Part shown: positions 21,266 to 33,559 of the stretch, piece after piece
How positions within the stretch are numbered: the stretch's first letter is position 1
How the letters are laid out: each line of letters begins with the position of its first letter
From: Hemerocallis citrina
Taxonomy: Eukaryota > Streptophyta > Magnoliopsida > Asparagales > Asphodelaceae
DNA length: 64,000 nt
Assembly (NCBI GenBank): GCA_017893485.1
Contig: CM030367.1
Coordinates: forward strand, 139,693,274-139,757,273
Reading direction: 5' to 3'
Program-made: the position numbers and the translations under genes
The notes under the pieces: model-generated
Databases searched by the model: none
What the model was told of the DNA's origin: nothing
Seen by the model: only the letters and a program-made list of their open reading frames with translations

Positions 21266-24200
21266 TGTAACCCCTGTTTTTCGTTTTAAGTATTTTTGAG
21301 TGTATTTTTTTCACTTTTGGTGGAATTTCTCTCTTGTATTCCTCTTATATTTCTTTTGGACCGTATATCGAATTTTTGTTTCAATATATTTTCATTTTAT
21401 TAATTTGTCTTCATTTATTTGAGTTCTTGATTCGTTGTCTGTCTGTTGATTCGTCTCTTTTTGCTCGTGTCATTATTTTTGACTCTCACTGTTAAATTTA
21501 TTTTTATTTTCATTTTATTATTTTAATTCATTCATTTGTACCCTATCACACTTTGGATCTTCATACCCAACTCACACATATACCTATTAACCCATCCTAA
21601 TATCCATTATCTAATTTAGTATCCTAACTATACTGTTTTATCTTTTTATATAAATCTCTACCCACATTTAATCCTTCACCTATATACTAATCCTATACCA
21701 ATTATTAACACTAGATTAATTCCCTACCAATTAATTAACTACCTACTACAATTCTATTTTCATCAGGTTATATTCCTTACCTATTAAATCCTACCTTCCT
21801 AATACTACTTCTAACCTTACCATTCCAACCGTGAGCCCCCCCTTTCACACCCGGATGCACCTATGTGCACCCGGCCCAAATTCTTTCTTTCTTCCATTTC
21901 TGTAGCCGCATTGTGCATCTCCCTTATTAAAACCCTAATGCTTGTTTATATCTCCTATATATATGATACCATCCGAACTGCAAAATTTTTCTTTTATTTT
22001 CCCTAGAAATTTCACCCTACTTTCGTGCTTTATCTCTCCCGTTTCTCTCCATCCGTCGTCTCGCGCTCTCTTGCTCTTGGATTTTATTGCACGTGCTCGA
22101 GTACGCGTGTGGATCGTTCGTGAGTTCGTAGATTTTTCGTTCGTGGGAATTGCTCTTACTTTTGATTTGCATCGTTCTTCATCTCTAAATTAAGACAAGT
22201 AACTTGTACTCCAATTCATTTTTTTGATACAAGTCAAAAAGTTTACCTATAGTGTAGTTGGGTCTAGAGAAAACCAAAGATTGTATTTTCCTTAATGGGT
22301 TTTTGTCTCTATTGTGATAAGTTGGTCATAGATGACTCATGACACAAATCTTGATATGTGATAACCTAGGAATTTGCCCAATTCTTGATTTTTAGTCATG
22401 TATGTGAATAATGGTGTGAATTTGTGTTTGGATGAATACCCATATGATATAATAGGTGTGGACTTGTTAATAACCCTAAATCTTTTAGATGTTTGGTATG
22501 TTGTATTTCAAGTTTGGATGTGTCTGGATCAATATTTTTAAAGTTATTATGTTCTTGATTAGAAGTGTGAAATCTGTATTTATTGGGTATTCTGTTTTGA
22601 TTGCTATTTTCGTCCATGCTACAGTCGGTATTTGAATTCCTGTATCAAATATGAATTTTAGATAATTTTGTCTATTTTCAAACCCCACTGGTTTTGCTTG
22701 ATTTGGATTTCGTATGACTGAGTTATGACTGTTTTAGTACAAAGGTGTCGAACTATTCCAGATTCAGTTTTTGGTTAATTTTGTTAACAAACTATTTTCA
22801 AGAACTATTCTAAACATAATATCTTGATCCAAAATTTTGTTCAGTGTTTCTATATGAAGTTAGGGACTACCCAAATTTTTGGCGAATTTTAAAGACAAGT
22901 TTTATGTGGTGTTTTATGCTCGTTTCAAAAATCTACTTGTGCTGTATTTTGCTTACTGTTCAGTAAAGAATCCTATTTTCACTATGATTCCTTATACTGT
23001 ATGAAAATTCTTTGTGAAATGTGAAAGTTGGTAAAATCTATCTATTTTCATATCTCTTTGGCGGAATTGGATTTCATTTCACTGTTTGCGAGATATTCTA
23101 GTTTTCGTATAGCAGTGTGAGGATTTCCAGATTCGCTAAACTATGTTTTCATATTGTTTTCCTATTTTTGATGACTTATCTATTCTTCCTGGAAAATTAT
23201 GAAATTCGATATTTTGATTCTGGACATATAGGGAATTACCCCAGATTTTTCATGGATTTATTTGATGTGTTTTCATGCTGTTTTCTTGTTCTTGAAGTTG
23301 TTTTCCTGATTTCTGACTGAACATGTTTTTTGACTTCGAACTTGTTTTGAGTTAAGATGTTGTGAAGTTATATGACTTAATTATACTCGTCGGATTCGTG
23401 TGGATGTCTATTTTTCAGATCCTTCGACGGATCCATATTTGCATTTCTGTAGTGACGAGAATTACTGTTTTAGTACTGATCTGTCATGCTGTCCTGATTA
23501 TGAACATACACTGTTTTGCTCATTTATGTGACTGTATCTCATCTATGACTGATTATTTGTTTCTTGAACCTAATACTGATTATACCATGTTAGTTTGACA
23601 CTATTTCGTACACATCATGTATGTTTGATAACCATAATAAAAGTAACCAAGCCGGGGTTTCTGAAGGGAGGATCTAGTAGTGGAAAATATGAAAACGTAG
23701 ACTTGGAAGGGTTCTAGTGTTCCACACTGTTACTGTTACTGATTTCTGACCCTGTCTACATTACTACTTATATAAGAAGGTGTAGAGTAGAAGAGAACCA
23801 CTAGGTTCTGACTGTTACTATTACTGCTACTGTTACTGATACCTGAGTACACTGCCCCATCATGGTTCACTATGAAATCTAAAAGCAAAAATGTTTGTTG
23901 CAGCAACCATGTAGGTGGGCTGCATGAAGTGCTACCTAGTTAGTAATACACACAAGACTGTATAAACATAAACTGAGACTGTTAGACTGATACTGTTAGA
24001 CTGAGACTGTTGGACTGAGACTGTTAGACTGATACTGTTAGACTGAGACTGTTGGATTGATACTGCCATACTGTTATCCTGATTCACTGATATACTGAAC
24101 TTACTGTTACTAGAGACTGTTAGTTACCTTATGACACTGCCTTAGACATAAAACAACTGTACTGTTAGTATACCATACTAGTTGACTGCCATGTTATTAG

Positions 24201-24697
24201 TTAGTTTTTTCCATGTGCTTGTATCCTACATTATTTGTGACCCGCGACTTGCAATTGACGGGTACTTGTTTTCTTCTTTTCACCTTCTCCTGCAAATTTA
24301 TTAATTGCAGATCAGGATGGACGACTGCCAGATGGTATTGGCGAGATGATGTATTAGTGCTGGAGTTTCTGCTTTATTATTATTATTAGTTATTGCTTGA
24401 ATAATGAATAAATTGTATTTGGTTTATTGGATATTATTTGTATTTCGGCGATGTGACTCAGGATATTTGTTTTCTCCAGACTCTGATTTATTTGAGAATA
24501 TTGTATTTGGTTTCAAGTAAATTTTCTGTTGGTAATTTGTTTCAATTATGCATGTTGGTTGTGACTTTAACTTCCGACTCTGATTATTTCTGTGATGTGT
24601 TGTAAAGATTCTGAAACAGCTTATGGATAATGAAAATCATTCGCTGGGCTTTTGTTACGTACTCGTATTCCGTATTTTTAGGAAGCAGGGCGTGACA
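21266..24697 (+). mobile_element. LTR I, copy 1 (plus), 3' LTR of the Tekay remnant
   Basis: It starts TGTAACCCCTG and ends GGGCGTGACA, 3,432 bp. It is AT-rich with Gln/Leu-codon-like microsatellites of gttact near 23735-23850 and actgttagactga near 23980-24060. An exon-like block lies at 24307-24357. It is preceded by the chromodomain tail and followed by an inverted copy of itself. Confidence 0.88.
24307..24357 (+). other. Exon-like conserved block LPDGIGE in LTR I copy 1
   Basis: After a pyrimidine-rich stretch ending ttaattgcag, 47 nt run to a TAG in the frame ADQDGRLPDGIGEMMY. The same block is at 28338-28388 and, on the minus strand, at 25083-25133 (with K in place of the stop). A diverged version occurs in LTR F at 46254-46301. 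Function is unknown. Confidence 0.55.
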
Positions 24698-24743
24698 GGG
24701 TTTTTAGTGGGCTGATGCTCTGATATCACTAAAAACCCTGTCA
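24693..24743. repeat. Inverted LTR-LTR junction with embedded primer site
   Basis: The 17-bp arms tgacagggtttttagtg (24693-24709) and their exact complement (24727-24743) flank 17 bp. On the minus strand TGATATCAGAGCA (24728 to 24716) is a tRNA-Met-like primer site just after the end of LTR I copy 2. Two LTRs therefore meet end to end with about 41 bp between them. Confidence 0.88.
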
Positions 24744-27657
24744 CACCCTGTTTCCCAAAAATACGGAATACGAGTACGTAACAAAAGCCCAGCGAATAAT
24801 TTTCATCATCCATAAGCTGTTTCAAGAATCTTTGCAACACATCACAGGAATAATTAGAGTCGGAAGCAAAAAGGCACAACCATTCATGAATACTTGCAAC
24901 AAATTACCAACAGGAATTTACTTGAAACCAAATACAATATTCTCAAATAAATCAGAGTCTGGAGAAAAACAAATATCCTGGGTCACATCGCCCAAACACA
25001 AATAATATCCAAATAACCAAATACACTTTATTCCAGTTAAAGCAACAATGAAAATAATAATAATAAAGCAGAGTTTCCAGCATTTATACATCATCTCGCC
25101 AATACCTTCTGGCAGCTGACCATCCTGATCTGCAATAGTAAATTTGCAGGAAAAAAGGAAAAAAAAAGAAAACAAGTACCCGTCAATTGCAAGTTGCGGG
25201 TCACAAATAATGTAGGATACAAGCACATGGAGAAACTAACTAATAGGATGGCAGTCAACTAGCAGTACAGATGTTTTATGTCTAAGGCAGTGTCATATGG
25301 CAACTATCAGTCTCTAGTAACAGTAAACTCAGTATATCAGTGAATCAGGATAACAATATAACAGTATCAGTCCAACAGTCTTAGTATAATAGTATCAGTC
25401 TAACAGTCTCAGTCTAATAGTATCAGTTTATGTTCTTACAGTCTTGTGTGTATTACTTAACTAGGTAGCACTTCATGCAGCGCACCTACATGGTTGCTAC
25501 AACAAACAGTTTCGCTTTTAGATTTCATAGTGGACCATGATGGGACAGTATACTCAGGTATCAGTAACAGTAGCAGTAATAGTAACAGTAACAGTAACAA
25601 TCAGAACCTAGTGGTTCTCTTCTACTCTACACCTTCATATAAGAAGTAATGTAGACAGGGTCAGATAACAGTAACAGTAACAGTAACAGTAACAGTAATA
25701 GTAACAGTATGGAACACTAGTTCCCTTCCAAGTACGCGTTTCCATATTTTCCACTACTAGATCTTCCCTTAAACTCCGGCTTGGTTACTTTTATTATGGT
25801 TATCAAAACTGCATGATGTGTACGAAATAGTGTCAAACTAACATGGTATAATCAGCATTTGGTTCAGGGAAACAAATAAACATGAATAGACAATATACAG
25901 TCACACAAACGAGCAAAACAGTGTATGTTCATATTCAGGATAGCATGACAGTACAGTACTAAAATAGTGATTCTTGTCGCTACAGAAATGCAAATCAAGA
26001 TCCGTCGAAGGATCTGCAAACTAGACATCCACACAAATCCAACGCATATAAATAAGTCACATAGTAGTTCACAGCATCTTAACTCAAAACAAGTTCGAAG
26101 ACAAAAAATATGTTCAGTCAGAAATTAGGAAAACGAATTCAAGAGCATGAAAACGCATTAAATAAATCTACGAAAAATCTGGGGTATTCCCCTATATGTC
26201 CAGAATAAAAATATAGAATTTCATAATTTTCCAGGAAGAATAGATAAGTCATCAAAAATAGAAAAAACAACACGAAAACATAGTTTAGCGAATCTGGAAA
26301 TCCCAACACTGCTGTACGAAAACTAGGATATCTCGCAAACAGTGAAACGAGATCCAATTCCGCCAAAGGGATATGAAAATAGATAGAATTTACTAACTTT
26401 CATATTTCACAAATAATTTTCATACAGTATAAGGAATCATAGTGAAAATAGAGTTCTTTACTGAACAGTAAGCAAAATACAGCATGAGTAGATTTTAGAA
26501 ACGAGCATGAAACACCACATAAAACTTGTCTTTAAATTTCATCAAAATTCTGGGTAATCCCTAACTTCATAAAGAAACACTGAACAAAAAATTAGATCAA
26601 GATAATATGTGTAGAATAGTTCTTGAAAATAGTTTGTTAACAAAATCAACCAAAAACTGAATCTGGAATTGATCGACACCTCTGTACTAAAACAGCTATA
26701 ACTCAGTCATACGAAATCCAAATCAAGCAAAACCAGTGGGGTTTGAAAATAGAAAAAATTATCTAAAATTCATCTTTAATACAGGAATCAAGATACTGGC
26801 TGTAGCATAGACGAAAATAGTAATCAAAACAGAACACCTTGTAAATACAGATTTCATACTTCAAATCTAGAACATCATAACTTCAAGAATATTGATCCAA
26901 ACACATTCAAACTTAAAATACAACCTACCAAACATCTAAACATCATAATTTAAGGTTAATAATATGTCCCTGCCTATTATTTCACATGGGTATCTTCCAG
27001 ACACAAATTTACACAAATATTCACATACATGGTTCAAAATCAAGAGTTGGGCAAATCCTAGGTTATCACCTATCAAGATTTGTCTCATGAGTCGTCTGTG
27101 GCCAAATTATCACAATAGAGACAAAACTCATCAAGGAAACACAATCTTGGGTTGTCTCTAGACCTAACTACACTATAGGTGAACTTTTTGACTTGTATCA
27201 AACTAATGAATTGTAGTACAAGTTACTTGCCTTAATTTGGAGATGAAGAACGATGCAAATCAAAAGTAGGAGAAATTCCCACGAACGAAAATCCACGAAC
27301 TCACGAACGATCCACACTCGCACTCGAGCACGCGCAATAAAATTTCAAGTGCAAGAGAGCGCGAGACGGCGGATGGAGAGGAAGCGAGAGAGATGAAGCA
27401 CGGAAATATGGTGCAATGGTTAGGGAAAATAAAAGCATGAAGCACGGCACAATGGTAAGGGAAAACTATGCAGCACGATTGCAAAGGTAAGGGAAAAATA
27501 TAGCATGCAACAAGGTTGCAATATAAATAGGGATGCATATGTATTAGGGTTTGAAGCACCCAAACTTACGGCCACAAGAAGGAAAAAAAAGAAGTGGGTC
27601 GGTTTGGTTATGGTTGAATCCGGGTGTGAAGGGGGGAAAAATGCTGACGGTTGCTTA
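24739..27657 (-). mobile_element. LTR I, copy 2 (minus), truncated
   Basis: This is the reverse complement of roughly 21840-24697, in the same order, with moderate divergence (substitutions and small indels). The outermost ~570 bp of the LTR start is missing. The open frames seen on it match those of copy 1. It ends at an abrupt junction with copy 3 at about 27657/27658. Confidence 0.87.
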
Positions 27658-28728
27658 ACCATAATAAAAGTAACCAAGCCGGGGTTTCTTAAGGGAAGAT
27701 CTAGTAGTGGAAAATATAGAAACATGTACTTGGAAGGGAACTAGTGTTCCATACTGTTACTGTTACTGTTATTGTTACTGTTACTGATTTCTGATCCTGT
27801 CTACATTACGTCTTATGTAAGAAGGTGTAGATTAGAAGAGAACCACTAGGTTCTGACTGTTACTGTTACTGCTACTGTTACTGATACCTGAGTACACTGC
27901 CCCATCATGGTCCACTATAAAATCTAAAAGCTTAACTGTTTGTTGTAGCAACCATGTAGGTGGGCTGCATGAAGTGCTACCTAGTTAGTAATACACACAA
28001 GACTGTAAGAACATAAACTGAGACTGTTAGACTGAGACTGTTGGACTGAGACTGTTAGACTGATACTGTTAGACTGAAACTGTTGGATTGATACTGCCAT
28101 ACTGTTATCCTGATTCACTGATATACTGAACTTACTGTTACTAGAGACTGTTAGTTACCTTATGACACTGCCTTAGACATAAAACAACTGTACTGTTAGT
28201 ATACCATACTAGTTGACTGCCATGTTATTAGTTAGTTTTTTCCATGTGCTTGTATCCTACATTATTTGTGACCCGCGACTTGCAATTGACGGGTACTTGT
28301 TTTCTTCTTTTCTCCTTCTCCTGCAAATTTATTAATTGCAGATCAGGATGGACGACTGCCAGATGGTATTGGCGAGATGATGTATTAGTGCTGGAGTTTC
28401 TGCTTTATTATTATTATTAGTTATTGCTTGAATAATGAATAAATTGTATTTGGTTTATTGGATATTATTTGTATTTCGGCGATGTGACTCAGGATATTTG
28501 TTTTCTCCAGACTCTGATTTATTTGAGAATATTGTATTTGGTTTCAAGTAAATTTTCTGTTGGAAATTTGTTTCAATTATGCATGTTGGTTGTGACTTTA
28601 GCTTCCGACTCTGATTATTTTTGTGATGTGTTGTAAAGATTCTGAAACAGCTTATGAATGATGAAAATAATTCGCTGGGATTTTTTTACGTACTCGTATT
28701 CCGTATTTTTGGAAAGCGGGACATGACA
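27658..28728 (+). mobile_element. LTR I, copy 3 (plus), 3' portion only
   Basis: It matches 23629-24697 closely, starting accataataaaagtaacc and ending GGGACATGACA. LTR E sequence resumes immediately afterwards at 28729. Confidence 0.88.
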
Positions 28729-28913
28729 GGATTTATGTTGTAAGATAAATTGTAATTCAAGGTGTTAATTTCTGTTGTGCTTGTTCAAGAAATGTTGTAA
28801 TAAAAGTTCTAAATTTTCCTGCATTCGTACTGTGTTTATAATTACAATCGAGATGATGCTGGAAATTGTGCCACGTATTTCTAAGTTATTTATTTGAAAT
28901 TCGGGGCACTACA

Positions 28914-29960
28914 GAGATCCGTCTCTTAGAGATTTATTCCCAGATCTTTTTGAGCTAACTTCCCAGGCTAACATTTCAGTAGCCAAAATTTGGAAGCATG
29001 GAGCTTGGAGACCCTCCTTTAGATCGAGACTCAATCCGGAATCCCAATTGAGATTAGGAGTTTTACAATCTTACATTGGTCAATTGAGGGTTATATGTTC
29101 TCAAAGACTTCACCGGAAAGCTTGGGTTTTGGAGAAGAATGCCACGTTCTCGGTTCAGACACTTTCTAACCGTATCCACTTTAGAGAGTGTAATCCGAAA
29201 TGGCCTACGGTTCTTTGGAAAGTCAAAGCACCACTAAAAGTTAGAGTATTTCTCTGGCTAGTCCTCAACGACGCGATCCTGATAAGAGGGAAGTTCGCTA
29301 AAAGATAGCCACATATTGCCACTAACTGCCACATATTGCCACTAACTGCCATAGAATCGAAAATTCACCTTTTTCTATATTACCCCAGAAGTAAAATCAT
29401 CCTTTCTGAGGTCCTGATGGCTCTAGGCACATCAGTGTATCCACAGGTTTATGAAGACATATGTATAGGTCCCACCTTCGCTAGCGAAAGACATGAGATG
29501 AGGCAAGCTTGGTATATCGCTATTGTCGCAATGACCTAGTTTTATGGCTTGAAAAAATTAACTTTTTCTTTCGTGGGACTTCTAATAGTATTTCTGATAA
29601 TATTACTCATATCATGCATCTTATTTCCTTGTGGGCTACAACAGCGACGACAGTACCTAGACGAAGAATCGCCATAGCATTTGAGGTGGAGGAGTACGAC
29701 AAGGAGGAGGTGGTGATTGGTCCCACTTTGGACTGATACAGCGCATCATAACTTGGTTGCTTACCCTCCAGGACGTTGTTGGAGAGATCTCTTTTATCTA
29801 GTTGTTCTTGTTTTGATATTTTGTATGTTTGGAGTTGTATTTGTCCCTCTCCTATGCTTTTTTGGAGGTATTATGTTTTATTTCCCTGTCCTTTAGTTTT
29901 TTGTAATGGAGCCCAGTACTCTTGGTTTGTTTTATTAACACCTGATTAATGAAATATGGT
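28914..29960 (+). pseudogene. LINE 3' part: zf-RVT and C-terminal region, 3' UTR
   Basis: Sequence continues in register after the GAGAT target duplication (28914-28918). The frame at 29048-29308 carries the zf-RVT signature (WKVKAPLKVRVFLWLVLND, then ILIRGKFAKR). A further fragment near 29530-29650 resembles the typical plant LINE C-terminus (LISLWATT). The remaining ~300 bp has a LINE-like 3' UTR with gttttattaac and taatgaaata motifs but no clear poly(A). A short 21-bp direct repeat (catattgccactaactgcca) lies at about 29310-29352. Confidence 0.8.
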
Positions 29961-30689
29961 GGCTATATTTCACATTTTCCTCGAATATTTTTTTTTAGTT
30001 TAGCCAAGAAGCACGTAATATCCACTTAGATTGGATAGATGTACCATCAACCTAAACCATAAACCTATTCGCTGTGAGCAAGAGGTCGGAAGTTCGAATC
30101 CTGTTTTGTACCGAAAAATTTCCAATTAATTAATATATATATGATATAGTGTGGGTGTGTGTAGGGATGTTTTCAGATCGGATATTGGCAATACCAACAT
30201 CTGTATCTGCATTCCAAAGACAGATTCAAATGTGGATATAGATATGACTCAGGAAAAAAAAGAAATCATATTTGTATCAGTAATTTTTGGATACTGATGC
30301 AAATCGAATACAGTGTATCAGATACATATATGAATTCTAACATTAAATTAATTTAATATAAAACAAATATGGAAAAAAAAATAAAATAAAATTGAATAGA
30401 ATATAATAGATGCTGCTTTTTTTGGGGTGGGAGCGACAAATAATGATTTCTTATATTGAAGTGAAAAACTAAGATCACACTTGTCGATCTGGTATTGATG
30501 TGAGGCTAGTATTTGACTGGATGTGTGGATCTGGTGGTGGTGGCATTGGTTGCTGGCTGCCGGAAACCAGCAAAGACAGTCTGAAACATCGGGATGGATC
30601 CCGGCGACAGACCCTTCAGAAGTGTAAAACTGGGTTTAGTGGGCAAAATATTGATTACCTGGTAATTGAGGAGAGGGGTCTGTATTTAT
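29960..30689. other. Unassigned AT-rich spacer
   Basis: No supported gene is present. It contains a tRNA-like B-box (agttcgaatcc, 30091-30101) that could belong to a decayed SINE. A small open frame at 30500-30694 has no recognisable features. Confidence 0.5.
30001..30110 (+). other. Possible tRNA-derived SINE remnant
   Basis: The B-box agttcgaatcc (30091-30101) is one base from the Pol III consensus. A weak A-box-like tagccaagaagc lies at about 30000, further upstream than in a normal tRNA promoter. No tail or target duplication was identified. Confidence 0.25.
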
Positions 30690-32389
30690 TGTAACACCCC
30701 GCAAAATTAAGTTATGACAATTTTATCCACGGGTGTTACGCATATGTATTTTGTACTGTTACGAGTAATATCCGTAGCATATTTTAATATAAATATCCTA
30801 CGTGTTTTTGTATTTCGATTAATTATGCTTTTTTTGTCTTCTCAAAATTTAATTTTATCATATTTTGAGCCAACTCAAACCTAATCTTTTTGTGTTTTTA
30901 CGTGTATCGTACGTGTTTTCAATACACGTGTCGATTACGTATATTTTTTTGTTACGCAAAATATCCGTAACATTATCCAAATAAATATTTTATGTATGTC
31001 ATATTTCGATCGCTCAAACCTATTTTTGTATTTGAATACTAATTGATATGTGTGACGCATGTGTTTTTCTTATGCACGTGTTTTCTTATTTTAATACTAT
31101 TTTATTTTGCAAATGCATTGCACGTAAAATTTTATGCACATTTTGGTTCCTAAAATTTTTCTTGAGTCATGGAAATTTTTCTTCTCATTTTTCTAGTCAC
31201 AATTATGTGATTTGTTTGAATTAAAATCAACTAGGCCTAAATCCATTTTTGTAGCCCACTAAGACTATTACAAATTAAAGCCCATGATTATTTTTTTGTG
31301 TGCACTTAATGTACATTTAAAATTTATTTGAATTAGTACACTTTGCCATGTGTAACACACACATCTAACTTAATAATAACTAATAATAAAATTTGTATGA
31401 AGTAGTGTGCACACACATTTGATGCACGTGCACTTGTTTCTCATCCTTGAGAGATAGGCCAGCCAATATTGAGATGAGGGAGAGTGGTGTAAGTAGTGGA
31501 GAAGTGGGGAGTTTTTCATGAATACAATGCAAATTTTTTTAAAAAGAAAAAAAAAGAGGGGGGGGGGGGGGGGGGGGGGGTGCTTGCGGGTTGGAGCTAG
31601 AAGGAGTTCGGGATTCTTTACTTGGAGCTTTAGAGCAATTTTTTAGGGGTTCTACTACTAGAAATTCTACATTTGAGGTGGGTGTTTGTCCAATTTTCTA
31701 ATATAGTTTTATAAGTAGAATGCTAGATATGAATTTTACAAGTTTGAACAATGGTAGTCTGTATAACATTTCGACCCTATTGTAGATTTCGAAGAATTCA
31801 TGGTTATAAAAACAATATTTTGGGAAAACTTATAACTACAAAGTCATAGTAGACTTGTATACCTTTAATTTGATCTAAATAACACAAAGTTTCATGAAGT
31901 ATAGAATTTATTATGATTTTTACAAGTAGCATTAACTGCAGTTTTCGGATTTTGAACCTACTGTTTTGCAAATAAATTTAGACGAAGCAATTGAGGATGA
32001 ATTTAAATAATCTGAACTACAAAGTTGTAGTAGACTCATTTATATTTTCTATGAAACTAAGAAACCTATTTTTGTAGTGTTGGAATTTATATGATTTTTT
32101 TCATACCATTGGGTTGATGTCTTTTATCTAGTTGTCCTAAAACTTTTACAACGTATAAAATTGGATTTAAAATTACAATGTTAGTAAGATGTACCTTATG
32201 AGGAATTAAGAGATAATTAAAGGATAACGTTGGAATGTTAAGCATGTGATGTTTATAAGAGTTTTTAACTCATCAAGTGTTATTGAATGTTGCTATAAGA
32301 AGTTTGTTACTTTATGATTGATAATAGCAAAGAGAATGGATAAAAGAAGTTAAAAGATATTTAATGAATGGAAATTCTTATAAGACGTT
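30690..32389 (+). mobile_element. LTR D, first segment
   Basis: It begins TGTAACACCCCGC and runs parallel to the start of LTR H (gggtgttacgc, attttgtactgtta). It is interrupted at 32389 by element N and continues at 42057. The bases acgtt (32385-32389) are the left target duplication of N. Confidence 0.85.
31558..31580 (+). repeat. Poly(G) tract of 23 bases in LTR D
   Basis: 23 consecutive G follow an A-rich stretch. The length is approximate for the same reason as the poly(C) tract. Confidence 0.85.
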
Positions 32390-33010
32390 TGATATGGCTA
32401 AAAATAGGATTAAATCGGGACCGTTCACATCGGACACGAATCTTAAAGCTCAGGGGTAAAACGGTAATTCCACATACAAATGGGTCCGAAACGGGTACTG
32501 GGTCTCCTTCTCACAGATCCAATAACCCGCGAACAGATCCACCTCAACTGGGTACGGGTCCTAACCCGAAACACACCCAGTCCAGAAAAGATAGAATTAG
32601 GGTTTCTGATTAATCCAAATCAACGGCTCTGATTCACGTCTATCTTTTCACCGGGAATTAAGGGATTACATTCCTAATCTGATTACGAGGATTTTATGCC
32701 TTATCAGATCACGGGAATCACATTCCTTATCTGATCCCAACGGCGACTATAAATACCCCCCACCCATCTCTATTAAGAGGTAATCAATCTTTTTCTAGTT
32801 AAACGTTCTTTCATAGTCATTTCTGGTGACTGACTTGAGCGTCGGAGGGTGCGTCGCCGGGATCAACCCCGGTGTCTCGCACTTCCTTGCAGGTGGACGG
32901 CGGGAGTCAACGGTCAAGCTCCGACGAACAGGTTAGGTGTTTGCTATTCAGGTTTTCCACGAACTCACAAATACTGTCTGTTTGCCCCCACACCGAAATT
33001 AGCGGCAACA
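32390..33010 (+). repeat. Element N 5' LTR
   Basis: 621 bp with a TATAAATA box at 32748-32755 followed by a run of C, the same arrangement as in element T. Confidence 0.94.
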
Positions 33011-33012
33011 GA

Positions 33013-33030
33013 TTGGCGCCGTCTGTGGGA
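33013..33030 (+). other. Element N primer-binding site
   Basis: TGGCGCCGTCTGTGGGAA begins two bases after the LTR. The first nine bases match plant tRNA-Asp. Confidence 0.8.
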
Positions 33031-33081
33031 AAACCAAACGAATAGCAGCCCCTCTTCCCGTTGGTCCGATCTTCTCCAGCC

Positions 33082-33477
33082 ATGCCTCCCAGAAAAGTAA
33101 GATCCAGGGGGTCCAACCGGGGACCCAACCCCGTCGATCAGCAAGAGGTAGTCCCCGTCCAACCCGCTTCGCAACATGGACAACCCCCGCTTCAAGTAGA
33201 GGGCTCTCTTCAACAAGATCAGCCTCCTCTTCAGAATCAGCAACCCCCCAAGGGTCCTGCCGGTCCACAGAATGCCGGTGTGGGGGGCTCTCGTATGAAG
33301 CAACCACTCAATCAGGACCGCGCCTCCATACACAACGCCTCTACGGATTCCATGGCCTCTCACAATCCCCAAAATCAGAAGAAGGAAGAGGACCTACGCC
33401 ACCGTCTGGACGAGAAGCGGGCCCGAGAGGGAGCCTCCCGCCAGCAACGTCCGAGTGAGCGGTCCCCTCACCACTGA
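33082..33477 (+). pseudogene. Element N truncated gag (N-terminal segment)
   Basis: The ORF MPPRKVRSRG... has 131 codons from this ATG and is rich in Pro, Gln and Arg. It matches the start of element T's gag: both have MPP plus basic residues, and later a TDSMASH stretch and LDE[KR]RA. It stops at SERSPHH before any capsid domain. Downstream sequence (to about 33560) still encodes an APITRAE motif in another register, which in A and T marks the gag N-domain end. Beyond it only repeats are found. The product could not assemble particles. It may be kept only because it overlaps packaging signals, which is inference. Confidence 0.75.
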
Positions 33478-33559
33478 GATCACAGAAGAAGACCACGCTC
33501 CCCCGCGGGTCGGCAGCAGCCTAGGAACGATGAGGCGCCAATCACCCGTGCCGAGACCC

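Larger units (their letters stand above)
16870..28913 (+). mobile_element. LTR E: solo LTR carrying nested insertions, in the LINE
   Basis: It begins TGTAACATCG at 16870 and ends GGGGCACTACA at 28913, flanked by the perfect duplication GAGAT (16865-16869 and 28914-28918). LTR E sequence itself occupies 16870-19065, 19883 to about 20940, and 28729-28913, roughly 3.4 kb in all. The rest is a TRIM and a rearranged Tekay remnant. The stretch atggctgaccc...gtagttttgggggttag near 20800 is shared with the TR-GAG LTR (near 9527), so the two LTRs are distant relatives. No internal region of its own is present, so it is a solo LTR. Confidence 0.92.

Noticed and set aside
26139..26366. Hydrophobic 75-codon minus frame resembling a membrane protein
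   Set aside because: It is the inverted copy of LTR I sequence (matching 23117-23320), AT-rich and broken elsewhere.
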